NCBI GenBank assembly: GCA_963930775.1
Contig: OZ005689.1
Span: 12,896,923-12,960,922 of the forward strand
DNA length: 64,000 nucleotides
Reading direction: 5' to 3'
DNA from: Cliona cf. orientalis
Lineage: Eukaryota > Porifera > Demospongiae > Clionaida > Clionaidae
The position numbers and the translations under genes are program-made. Position 1 is the first letter of the stretch, and each line of letters opens with the position of its first letter. The notes under the pieces are model-generated. The model searched no databases, had not been told where the DNA came from, and was given only the letters and a program-made list of their open reading frames with translations. This document shows positions 1 to 10,582 of the stretch, one piece after another.

Positions 1-155
1 TCATTTTTTTCATTAGTTTATCTTGATTTCTCTGGACATCTCCAATGCTCTTCTTCATCTGGGAGAGCTCAGCAAGTACCTTGCCCTTATGAAAGCAAGA
101 AATCATTGTGTAATAAAACAAATTTTCAGGTTAGCCCTCGTGCACACATTGAGTA

Positions 156-440
156 TAGCCTCATACCCAGGGGAGGAGAAGGCCCGGTACCTATTGCACG
201 TGCATGCGCCAACTATATACCCCTGGGGTGCCGCAAACGACTACACTTTTTTGCTCTCCTTTCATGTCTAGGGTACGAGGTGATGTCATATCGGTGCAGC
301 CTCGTACCCTAGGCCATGGGAGGAGGGTGAAAAAGTGTCCAGTCATTTGTGGCACCCCAGGTTTTCTTGGGTAGTTGGCACATGCGCGTGCAATGGGTAC
401 CAGGCCCTCTTTCCTCCTTCTGGGCCTGGGTACGAGACTA
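156..440. mobile_element. MULE-type foldback MITE (TAG-ended family)
   Basis: Two arms of about 120-140 bp form an imperfect inverted repeat around a short centre near 280-300. The left end reads TAGCCTCATACCCAG and the right end CTGGGTACGAGACTA. The 10-bp sequence ACATTGAGTA lies directly outside both ends (146-155 and 441-450), which is a target-site duplication (TSD) of MULE length. The short ORFs across it are repeat translations, not genes. Confidence 0.8.
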
Positions 441-679
441 ACATTGAGTAGTACCCCTGTATGATACTTTAAATAGGGTGGTCGGACTTACCAACAATGA
501 TTCAGTTCTTGTCCCTGATCGCTTTAGTAATAGGTATTGGAAGAATGTCAATAGGTCTAAATTAAACTTACATCTTGTGGTCTTGGATTTTCCTTTTGAT
601 CGACGTTTGAAGAGTAAAATGAATGACATCATCGTAATTCAGTGTACAATTTTTATTTTTATGACTTGCCTTTCGGTTA

Positions 680-929
680 GGCCACTGTAACTTAAATACT
701 TGTTTCCCGTCCTCTCCTATGCCTGGAGAGCATGCGGGCGGGCGGTCATTATTCATTATTCATTATGTATGAATATCATTATGTAACCACTAAACCTTGC
801 CCACTTCCTGTGGTTTGCAAGGAGCATGACTAGCTGGCTTGCTATAGCAATGCATAATGAATTTTGAGGCGGCTACAAAATAAGCATGCGGGCGGGTGAC
901 GGGAAACAAGGAATCAAGTTACAGTGGCC
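680..929. mobile_element. Harbinger-type MITE, 250 bp
   Basis: Terminal inverted repeats of about 33 bp begin GGCCACTGTAACTT and end AAGTTACAGTGGCC. They are flanked by TTA on both sides (677-679 and 930-932). TTA duplications with GG-starting ends are typical of PIF/Harbinger elements. There is no coding capacity. Confidence 0.8.
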
Positions 930-932
930 TTA

Positions 933-1950
933 GGTTCTGAATGTCTAGGTGGTGTCTTCTACGATGTAATAGTAATGGTTTAAGTGGATAATAAAATATG
1001 TATACATAGGTATCTTAACGGCAAGATGCTGCCTAATCTCACATGGTTATTCCCACTTCCTCCAGGTTGAATAGGAGTGTGTCTCGACGGGACAGTTGAA
1101 TGACCACTCTGTTGAATTTTGATATTTGGAAGTTAAGTATATAGTATGTGACAATATGGAATGACTTTATGTACCTTCCTTGCAGGTTGGGTTGATCCCG
1201 AGCCAGGCTTCAGCTATAGATATAAATATTAATTTTAGTATAGTCTACTTACTGTCAGTCTATAATAGTTGTGGGGCTGTTCATGGATTCATGATTTATC
1301 TCGCCATAGTTTATCCTAAACCTGCCCAGATTCATTAATATCTTGCATACTACAAAAAATTATTATTATTTTTTTTTGTTGATAGACCCCATCCCGAAAT
1401 CCATTTTACTGCTTCTATTATGAATTTTGTGAATAGCCCTCAAAGTTTACTGGTATACTTATAATTATTTTATTACTCACCTTGCCATATTTGGTGGTTA
1501 GTACGGGTAGGTGTGAAGCTTTCATTGCATGCATCATGAGATCTTTGCAGTTTGATGTGCAGGTGTAAATGCTACCAGTATACCGCGCGTGCATTACGCA
1601 TGCGCACATGGATTGATGCCACTCCCCTGTGTGCACTGCATTGGTACTTGTGTGTTTAATAGATGCCATGCCCTATGCATCGAGGAGTGTAGTAGCCAGT
1701 TGACAGTGGCTGAATTATAGGTCGCGATAAGAGTGACCTGTTACTGCTCCTGTGTGCGGGCGTGTACTGCAGTGGTTACCGATATGTGTCAAACATGGTG
1801 ATAACCTGCCTGTAAGCTAGCTAACCCGTCCCAAAGTGTAGTGCACTGCCTGTATACTACCAGAACTGTAAACGTGTGCGTGTCGGGTTTGTACAACGTT
1901 TTATTATATGGCTGTGGTTAGAAGAACCGTAACGGCCTGTGGATACAGTA
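933..1950. other. Intergenic stretch, nothing recognised
   Basis: AT-rich sequence with short homopolymers. I see no ORF with family-like residues, no paired inverted repeat and no tandem array. One GCGCATG-type palindrome lies near 1595. Confidence 0.5.
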
Positions 1951-2120
1951 CCGTGCAATGCCCGTAAAATTAACGACCCGTTACAGAATGTAAGCACACT
2001 TCATATAATGCCCGTAAAAATGACGACCCGTTACAGAGTGTATGAACACTACGTATAGTGCCCGTAAAAATGACGACCCGTTACAGAGTGTAGGCAACAC
2101 TTCGTATAGTGCCCGTGTTA
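1951..2120. repeat. 50-bp tandem repeat, about 3.4 copies
   Basis: Units beginning GCCCGTAAAAATGACGACC recur at 1960, 2010, 2060 and 2111, giving periods of 50, 50 and 51 bp. The same CCCGTTAC half-motif continues in degenerate form to about 2200. The array lies about 400 bp upstream of the CACTA-like gene and could be subterminal transposon sequence or promoter-proximal repeat. No inverted partner is visible downstream of that gene. Confidence 0.8.
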
Positions 2121-2348
2121 TCACTCGTCCGTGTCATGCATGTATAACGGGTGAGTGGAGCACCCGTAAACTAACAAACCGTTACTGAACGTTGGGCACC
2201 CTCCGTTCATCACCTGTAGTTTGAACGTTTCCGTGACGTTCACGTATACGGTCAGGTAAGCAGTTGTATTACTATACGTCCTGTGGAATTCCCGTGGATA
2301 TTTTGCTGTGTACGCGGCTGCAACTGATTTATTATCACGTGCCTATTA

Positions 2349-2359
2349 TGCGCATGCGT
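2349..2359. promoter_or_regulatory. NRF1-like palindrome upstream of gene
   Basis: TGCGCATGCGT matches the YGCGCAYGCGCR palindrome bound by NRF1-type factors. It lies about 140 bp upstream of the likely ATG of the CACTA-like gene. Promoter function is inferred only from the motif and position. Confidence 0.35.
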
Positions 2360-2494
2360 GTACGGTTGCTTTACGCTCCACCCATGCATTGTATCGTAGG
2401 GGGCTCATAGTCTAGTCTGATCTGGAAGACAGTGCGACCAATGCAAGACCATATTATGATATCCCAGGTAACGCTGTACCGCTTACAGTAGCGC

Positions 2495-5400
2495 ATGAGT
2501 TTCACTTTACTTGAAAATTTTCATATAATAGCTCCTGTGATGCCGCGGTGCTCAATATGTGCTGGCAGCTTCGCCACCGTTTCTATGCTTCTGAAACACA
2601 TACGTTTGGCACACGCTGACAGACCTGATTTTAACCTTCAGTGTAACCTTCAAGGTTGTAGACGAACGTTCAAGCGATTTACTACATTCAGGAATCACAT
2701 TTATCAGCACCACGATGTCCAGGCTATTAATATTGACGATGGTGAGAATGGCGATGGTGGCATGCATGCAGATGGCAATGGAGATACTCCGGATCCAATT
2801 ATATTCGATGGTGATGAATCAGATGATACAGGGGACAACAATACACGTAAGTCTAAACCTATGAATTATATTACATGTAATTGTCATCTTATGTTCTTTG
2901 ATCTGTAGTTTCACTCGAAGATACTATGCGCAAGGCTGCGGCCTTGTGGATACTAAAAACACGGGAAGTCCATAAAATCCCTATCTCAGTTATGGAGAAT
3001 ATTATTTCGGATGTACAAGGCCTCTTTCAATCAGCACTAAGCCACCTTTATCAGCACACAAAGGACCTCCTCCCCAGAGAGAATTATGAGGCTCTTGATT
3101 CTGTCTTTTCAGAGCATAGCCCTTTTATCAACATCTTCGACGGACTAAGGACTCAACAACAACAACTGACATACTTTCGGAAGGAGTTCAGAATGGTGGT
3201 ACATGCTCGTAATTAATTAATTAACTACTTTGCATTCAAGAGGGTGCATGGGACCGTATCATGATCGATGTATGTACATATATAGAGTACATGTATTATT
3301 ATTATACATTAATATAGCCTATACTAACTTAACTTTAGGATCCAACAAAAATAGTATTGGGAACGAGGAGAAAGCATAAGGGGCACGGAAGGAAGCGAAA
3401 GCTGATAGAGAAGCAAGATGTTATGGTGTATGTCCCCATCCTAAAAACTCTAGAAGTACTATTGAATGATGAAGGCATCTTAGCGGAGGTGAGTAAATCA
3501 CTTTCACACATAGCTATATATACATACATACATGTACATGTACAAAAAATGTATGTGGTAACCTCACACTCACACTAGCTTATATACACACGTGTATATT
3601 ATCTATTATGCTCCTTAGTTTATACAGCTAGTGACTTCCATTTGTACGACTGCATGTACTACATGTATCATTCACAACGCTAGCTATAGACTAAGGCCAT
3701 TAATTGTGATGGTCATTAATTAGAATCTAGGGGCCACCTAATCACACATGTACATGTGTTAACATTTGTCTATACACTCAATAGGTACAGCGAGGACATA
3801 TGTCTTCACAATCTGGTGTTATGGAGGATTTGTGTGATGGTGAAGGATTTCGCGAGCATCCTCTTTTCTCAGCTTCCACAATAAATAACTTGCAAGTTTT
3901 GTTCTATTATGACGATGTGGAAGTATGCAATCCCCTTCAGTCAAGTCGATTAAAACATAAGCTTGGTGTGTTACTAGTTGCATTCATAGTGTACATGTGT
4001 TACAGTAATATATATCTAAAATGCAGGACTATTTTACTTCACCTTGGGTAATGTTGGCCCTCAATTTCGCTCAAGGATGATGATGATTAATTTGGTGGTG
4101 GTATGCAAGAACAAACTCATCAAGCATTACTCCATGGATGCCATACTGCGTCCCATTGTTGATGATCTCAAGAAACTGGTAAGTCTAGCTATACATATAT
4201 TATTTGTATAACAGTTAGAGGCTGAGTCAAAGGTCTCTATAGACCCCGAGGCCCGAGGCTGTAACATCAGATTGCAACATGTAGTATTCTATATTATTGT
4301 GGATGATGCAACAAACATAACAATATCATTATTGTAGGAGGCTGGCTGCTCAATTTCAACTTTTGCAGGGAGCATGACCTTCCACGGCACAATTGCAGCA
4401 ATTTCGGCTGATAACCCTGCCAACTGCAGCTTAGGTGGATTCAAGGAGAGTGCATCAGCCCATAGACACTGCCGACAGTGCTTAGGAACCAGAAGTGAAA
4501 CTCAAGTTGAGGTACATGTACACACACAAATATTAATTATAAACATTAATATAATTCTTAATTACCACTTTTACAGTTTTGTGAAGAAAAATTTGCTCTA
4601 CGAAGACTTGATGATCACAACATGCACTGTGATCTGGTGGAAAGTGATCATGCAGAGTCTATTCAATGGGGGGTGAATCGACGAAGCATCCTTATGGAGT
4701 TGCAACACTTTAACGTTTGTGAATGCTTGCTACCAGATGTGATGCATGATCTTTTGGAGGGAGCTTTACAGTATGAAGCCAAGCTTTTACTTAAGTATTG
4801 TCTTGGACAGGGATATTTCACTTGCAAAACTCTAAATCACCTGATAAGTGTGTCCGATTTGGGTTATGCAACCGAAAATGACCGTCCATCACCTATCCCT
4901 CGCAATGTACTCTACTCCACAGACAATTTGCTAAAACAAAAAGGTTAATATGATTGATAGTGTGATCAAAGTTCAAATGTTACGTATCTTTAACACTCTG
5001 TTCTTATATATAGCAATCCAGATGTGGGTTCTTGGTCGTTTCCTGCCGGCTATGGTTGGAGAGCATATTCCTGAAAGTGATAGGCACTGGGAGAATTTTC
5101 TTACCCTACTGCACATCATGGATTATCTACTTGCTCCTAAGATCACACATGAAGAAGTTTCACACTTGAAATTTCTTATTGAAGAGCACCATTCCATGTT
5201 TGTTGAGCTGTATCCAGATGCCAGCGTTATTCCGAAGATGCATTATCTCATCCATACTCCTCGTTTAATCATAAAGTAAGATTCATCTTGATTGGTTTCT
5301 TTGAATATTATTAATTTTTGATACTTACATGTATACATGCATGTACATGTAGATATGGTCCTCTGTCGAGACACTGGACTATGCGATATGAGGCCAAACA

Positions 5401-7011
5401 CTCTTATTTCAAGAAGCTCGCTCAAAGTATTGGTAACTTCATCAATTTACCATGGACAGTAGCAATGCGGCATCAACTACTTCAGTGTTACGAGTATGCT
5501 ACTGATGGATCTATCTTGGACCTAAACCCGGAGATTGGACCTGGTAAAGACTACAATTACAAATAGAGCAGCATACAGGCGTAATGCACTGAAAACGTAT
5601 GTGCTCTAGCTCAGAGCACATCATAAGGTGCTATAGGCGTGGTACATGGCATGCGGTCACTCACGTACGTCACGTACGTTTTGCGGTTGATTTCAAATGT
5701 TTTTAAAAGTACACAGTGCCTTTAAGAGATGGGAATATAGATATTTTGGGAGGGGTGGGGCTGAAATTTTTAAAGCAGTAAAAGCATTTTTAAAGCAGTA
5801 AATTGTCTGCCTGTATTTGTACTATTACATGTGATGTGCACACATTGATGTACATGTATGTACACCTGCATGCAGCTATGTACATACAGATGTCTTTTGT
5901 TGTATAGGTCAACTATTGGCTGAAAGGGATTTACCAAATGAATTCAGGGGTATAAGTGACTGCTTCAGGTAATCACTTGTAGTATATAATGTGTAAAGGT
6001 GAATTTTTAATCAATACATGCAGAATGGACCTGTCAGCACGTTATGTATACATATTATATGTCATAATCGTGTGGGTGGTCAAAAGTGAGCATTAATTAG
6101 AACAGAACCGTTGTACATGTGTACGTAAATCTTGGACTCATGCCTGGGTACATAGACCCCTGTGAGAAATGTCTGGGAATCATACATATCCAATTATTTG
6201 TCTCCACTTCGGAATTTCTAGGTGCCAATCAGATTGTATATATAGTACGTACATGTACATGTACGTGGCACAATACAATTAACTCAAGATGTCAACATTT
6301 CAATGCAGTTCAGAGCTGCAACACACACTGAACACAGTCAATATTATTGATTATATCCTGAAAATGTTGTGCATTCTGCTGGGACATTCCAGATGTGCAC
6401 GATTCCCCACTCGGACCCTTTCTCACGGGGTACACAAGGTCTATAATACGTTACCGGCCTGCACTGGAGGTACTGTGACTTCATAATTACTTTTGGCACA
6501 ATTAATTCCAATTAATGCTCACTTTTGACCACCTGTGTGATACTGAAAAAAGGTTCTATAAGCTATTGGGTGGGATATATAGATTACATTCCCGTGCTGT
6601 TTTACGTACACTTTTATGGGAATTCGGGGCTGCCTTTCAGTATACGTCTTTACAATAACACTTTTGACATTCTTGATCTGCAGAGCCAATTGGGTGAAAG
6701 TGAATGGTCAAGTGTACAAGCACCCCTGCACTCTCGTCATAGCATTGGATGATGATTATCCTGTTTTTGGTGAGCTGGAGTCTATCCTCATCATCAATCA
6801 TTGTATCAATTTTCAAGTAACTGTCTATGAAACTGTTGATTATATTCACCATTTCCATGCATATTGTGTGAGTAAGACACCTGAAAAGAGATTAGTATCA
6901 CCCGATCACCTTATTGATCATGTTCCACTGCACACCATGCCAATCAAAGTAGACAGCTGTACAAGGCAGTTAGTTGTATTAAAGTATCATATTTGTGAAA
7001 CTCTTTGGTAG
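2495..7011 (+). CDS. CACTA/EnSpm-like transposase-family protein with C2H2 fingers (11 exons, 835 aa)
   Basis: I assembled this gene from GT-AG junctions. Exons are 2495-2846, 2909-3198, 3339-3488, 3785-3965, 4027-4178, 4338-4511, 4577-4943, 5014-5275, 5353-5543, 5908-5968 and 6684-7011. They sum to 2508 nt, a multiple of three, with no internal stop and a TAG end. An ATG at 2540 is an alternative start (820 aa). Two C2H2 fingers lie at residues 19-40 and 50-73, followed by an acidic linker. Exon 7 carries PDVMHDLLEG (D487), resembling the DxMH motif of En/Spm transposases. Exon 9 carries MRYEAKH (E656), a candidate acidic catalytic residue. Similar C2H2-plus-DVMHDLLEG proteins are known to me from cnidarians and fish. 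DNA binding and DDE-type transposition are inferred from the family. I found no terminal inverted repeats, so this may be an active element, a recent copy or a domesticated gene. A 459-bp MITE sits in the last intron. The donors at 3199 (GTACAT) and 4944 (GTTAAT) are the weakest calls. Confidence 0.8.
6075..6533. mobile_element. MITE in the last intron of the CACTA-like gene
   Basis: Terminal inverted repeats GGTGGTCAAAAGTGAGCATT and their complement bound 459 bp. Both ends are flanked by TGTG (6071-6074 and 6534-6537). The insertion lies wholly inside the intron between exons ending at 5968 and starting at 6684, so it does not break the protein. Confidence 0.75.
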
Positions 7012-7050
7012 CTGACTATAACTTCTTCAACATTGTGTCACTTTGATATC

Positions 7051-7081
<31 letters not shown>

Positions 7082-7403
7082 TATGCTTCTTACACAATAA
7101 ATATTATTACGGACGTCAATGTTGATTATTCCACTTACGCACATGTAGGGGCTTCATTGAATTGATAGTAGATGACCAATTACCCCTCATAATTAAATTT
7201 TTGTAATTATTTGTATGAGAACCATAGGCAGTAACCTATAGGTTCTAGACCCTCAGAGTCTGGCACCCATCATTAGCACCTCTAAAGGTGTACCAGCAGC
7301 ACCCCTAAAGGTGTACCAGCAACACCCCTAAGGCAAGGGTGTTACCATAGCACCCTACTCATTTTATTCAAAGCAAAGGGTGTTACTACAGCACCCTGTT
7401 TTT
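7012..7403. other. Gap: microsatellite and short direct repeats
   Basis: Contains an (ATA/ATT)n microsatellite near 7050-7085. A short direct repeat of AGGTGTACCAGCARCACCCC lies near 7285-7330, with related GGTGTTAC-AGCACCCT motifs to about 7400. These run straight into the truncated Tc1-type reading frame, suggesting that other repeat sequence replaced its 5' half. Confidence 0.5.
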
Positions 7404-7817
7404 AACAGTGTAGAGCTCATGTCAGGATCAGTCAATGGCAATAAATTCTTTGATTATGTAAGAGGATCCCTAATCCCAGAAATGCTACCATTTGATGGCG
7501 AGAATCCAAAATCGATTGCTGTTTTAGACAACTGCTCGATTCATCATGTTAGACACGTAATCCAATTGTTCAAAGATGCTGGGATACTTGTCTTATTTCT
7601 TCCTCCCTACAGCCCTGACTTCATGCCAATAGAGAAAACATTCAGTTTTGTTAAGTACTACTTGAAGGACCATGACGACCTGTGGCAATCCATGAATGAT
7701 CCAACCATAGATGATATAGTACGGACGTATGATCCAACAATTCTTATTCAAGCAGCATTCGATAGTGTGACTAGTTTACAATGCTATGGATGGATTTCAA
7801 GTTGTGGGTATCCTTAG
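7404..7817 (+). pseudogene. Tc1/IS630-type DDE transposase, C-terminal half only
   Basis: The reading frame is open for about 138 residues to a TAG stop. It contains VLDNCSIHH (the second catalytic D) followed by LPPYSPDFMPIEKTFSFVK (the third acidic residue, E), which is the classic IS630/Tc1 spacing. The helix-turn-helix region and first catalytic aspartate should lie upstream, but that DNA is unrelated repeat sequence. The copy is therefore 5'-truncated and cannot encode an active enzyme. The C-terminus, with AFDSVT and a final GY-like motif, looks intact. The open frame extends back to 7380, but homology seems to start near VELMSGSVNG. Confidence 0.8.
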
Positions 7818-8224
7818 ATACACAAATTAAAGACAATCAAATCAACTTTCATAGAAACAGTCTATCGATAGCTATGTAAAAACAACCTTGTTAAAATAAC
7901 AAAAATTGTGATAGTCACACACTGTAGAAATGACAAGTTGCTGTCAAAGAAACAATTGATATTCACAATAGCAACCCTTATGTGTTAGTATAAAATCTTG
8001 ATGTTGTAATAATTATAGGTTTCTTACAGTAAAACAATTATGTTACAATAACACCTCATGCTAAAACAACATATGTGTTAATATAACCCTATAAATTATA
8101 CTAACAATGACACGCATGTACTTATAACCGATGTAGGTTATAATGAAGAATATAACTCAATATGATGATACAAACATGTAACTACATACTGTAATGACGT
8201 CATAACCACGCATGCGCATATTAA

Positions 8225-8337
8225 TGAGCGAGTGGCAGCTGCAGCTGAAATTTGAAAATGGAGAAGACATGAAGAGTGGCACTGCTTGTTCTGTGTGAAA
8301 GAAGACAGAGAGCTCTGAAGTCATTAAAAATAACAAA
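8225..8337 (+). other. Possible transcribed first exon
   Basis: A purine-rich segment after AGCTGCAGCTG contains two short in-frame ATGs and ends AAAG followed by GTAAAT, a plausible splice donor. A GCATGCGCAT palindrome lies just upstream near 8209. It could belong to a non-coding transcript that uses the exon-like repeats at 9020-9600. Evidence is weak. Confidence 0.25.
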
Positions 8338-9009
8338 GGTAAATGGTGTGGAACCCATTGAGTTAGCTAAATTTGGTGTTGACTGTTCTAATTATGCTAG
8401 CTAGGTAGCTTTAGCCTACGTTGAACATCTTTTAGAGTAGATATAATACATGAACCCTAAGCTGAACCTATTTGTAAAGATTTCCAGCATATATAGTTAC
8501 TAACATGGTTCCTGTGAAGCCTTCTAGTTCATATTTTTTACCTCTCTTTAGTTTTGTATGAATATCTGTAGGTCTAAAACACAATCATCTAGTATATAGA
8601 AGATCAAGTGGCTGTATGTAGAGAAGTGCTACACTAGTACAAGGTGAGGATATTGTCACAGTCACAGTACCACTTCTATTCTATACCTACATGGTCTCAA
8701 CATAGCTCAATTTACTGCTAAGATAGTGGGGGAAATTAAACTGGTTACAAACTCCATTGGTGTCCCAGGTAGCTGTTATTAATCATTTTGACACTCAGTT
8801 TGGTTCGAAGTACACCCCTCCCATATCACATTTAGATTTAAAGGCTGTTCTGCTAAGCTTTTGGGGAGTAATAAATACTAGCTACTTATCTTCTCCTTAC
8901 TACATGTTTTATTTCATTTTTGTCTTTCTCCCTGATTCTGCCCCCTCTCTTTCTTTATCCACTCTCCTTCCCTCCCCTCCCCTCCCTCTCTCCTTTGATT
9001 TGCTTGCCC

Positions 9010-9600
9010 AAAGTTTATCTCTGCAGCTCAGCCTTCAAATTTAAACTGCTACGATGATACAGCTGTTGATAGCATGGATGTATGTAAGTTTCTCCTCTTA
9101 TCTCATCTCTCTCTCTCTCGTCGTTTTCTGTTTCTGCCCCCTTCACCTCCTGCTTATTTTCTCTTGTCTTGTCTCTCTCGTTCATCTCGTCTAGCTCTCT
9201 CAAATGTCTCTTCCTCCTCCCTCTCTTTTAAATTGATTCTATGATTGTATCCTTTTATCTATGCAGCTCAGTTGTCAAATTCAAGCTGATGCGATGGTGG
9301 GGCCTGTTGATGGCATGCAGGTATGTCAGTTTCTACCTCTCCTCTTTATCTCTCTCATCTTTCTTTTATCTCTCTCTCTCTCCCTTCCACTTCTGTTGTA
9401 CAAACTTGTCTGTCTCGCTAACTCTCTTCCCTCATCTCTCTGTTCCTGCTCCCCTCTCTTTTTTATCTTTGTCCTATATCTCTATTCCTATTCCTCTCTC
9501 TCCTTTGATTTGCCTCCTCATTTTTATCTCTGCAGCTCGGCCTTCAAATTTAAGCTGATATGTTGATGAAGTCGTTGACAACATGACATTGTAGGTGCTA
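9010..9600 (+). repeat. Three tandem exon-like units separated by pyrimidine tracts
   Basis: A block beginning GCAGCTCAGCCTTCAAATTT recurs at about 9022, 9264 and 9532. Each block follows a TCTCTGCAG or TCTATGCAG acceptor-like tract. Copies 1 and 2 end at GTATGT-type donors (GGATGTATGTAAG and GCAGGTATGTCAG). Between them are long CT-rich stretches. This looks like a tandemly duplicated mini-exon of about 53 bp with its intron. The blocks contain no conserved reading frame, so a non-coding transcript or a decayed exon array is more likely than protein. Confidence 0.55.
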
Positions 9601-9773
9601 CCTGGATGATAGTGCTGAAGGAACTCTTACACGTTAGTGTTGAACTTGAACACATAGCACGTATGGTATTGACATTATTATAGCTAATGTATTTTATGTA
9701 GTACCTTAGGGTGACAATTAGTTGCAGGTGTATACTGTACAGTAGCCAGGGTTTATTTCAGGGGGTGCTTTGG

Positions 9774-9793
9774 CCCCCCCCCCCCCCCCCCCC
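9774..9793. repeat. Poly-C tract
   Basis: About 20 consecutive cytosines, a simple repeat that could be unstable or collapsed in assembly. Confidence 0.9.
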
Positions 9794-10582
9794 TTGGAAC
9801 TTGAATTGGCCTTCCTTATGTGGCCGGGGTTGCTCCCCCTTAAAGTTCACCACTATGCATTAATTTTGCTCCCTCTTGAGCGAAATCCCGAAATGCACCC
9901 TTCTAGCTATCGTCAGCGGGTAGAGGTACAGATTTTTGTGTTTTTGGGACAATCCACGGAAATAATGTCGAACGTTTAATTAATGGTCACCTTAAGGTAG
10001 CTACTGTGAACATAATATGCAAGTTAATGATTATTTGTGCAATACCTTTAATGTAACTTGTCTAATGTCAAAATAATGAATATGTGATTATAATAACATC
10101 CTTACACGTTGTCAAATTGTGGTGTTACACTAACATGGTGCAGTGTTAATACACCAATAATAATAATTATGTTGACAGCACACATTATTGTCAGTATAAC
10201 ACAAAACAGCTTCTCGTTTTGACAACAATTGATATGTGGATAATACATAATATAAATATGACACAAAATTGCATGTTGATATAGCATAAATGTCATAGTA
10301 ATAATTACATCAATGTCCATGTTGTAAGTACATACTGCCAATATAACATAGCTACATTTGTTAATGTAGCAGAGAATTTACTGTAACTTTAACATACAAG
10401 GATGTGTGCTATTATAACATACTTTGATATGTTATAGCTACAAAATGCATCAATATGACACAGATTTTATGCTATTATAACAAAGTTGTTTTTACTGTGT
10501 ATAATTAATTTTTTGGTAACAATAATTATGTACAGTCATGTATTGTATCATGCACATACACAAAAGATGAATGATTATTGGT

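Larger units (their letters stand above)
7877..10494. mobile_element. Putative non-autonomous element with subterminal repeat arrays
   Basis: TAAAAACAACCTTGTTA at 7877-7893 and its near-complement at 10478-10494 (one mismatch) bound two similar AT-rich arrays, about 7877-8200 and 10085-10494. Both arrays are full of half-sites such as GTTATAAT and TGTGTTANTATAA. Such subterminal arrays often bind transposases. I could not identify a target duplication, so the outer limits are uncertain. The interior holds no recognisable transposase. Confidence 0.4.

Noticed and set aside
9241..9566. Two overlapping Ser/Leu-rich ORFs of about 100 aa
   Set aside because: Translations of CT-rich intron-like tracts between exon-like repeats.
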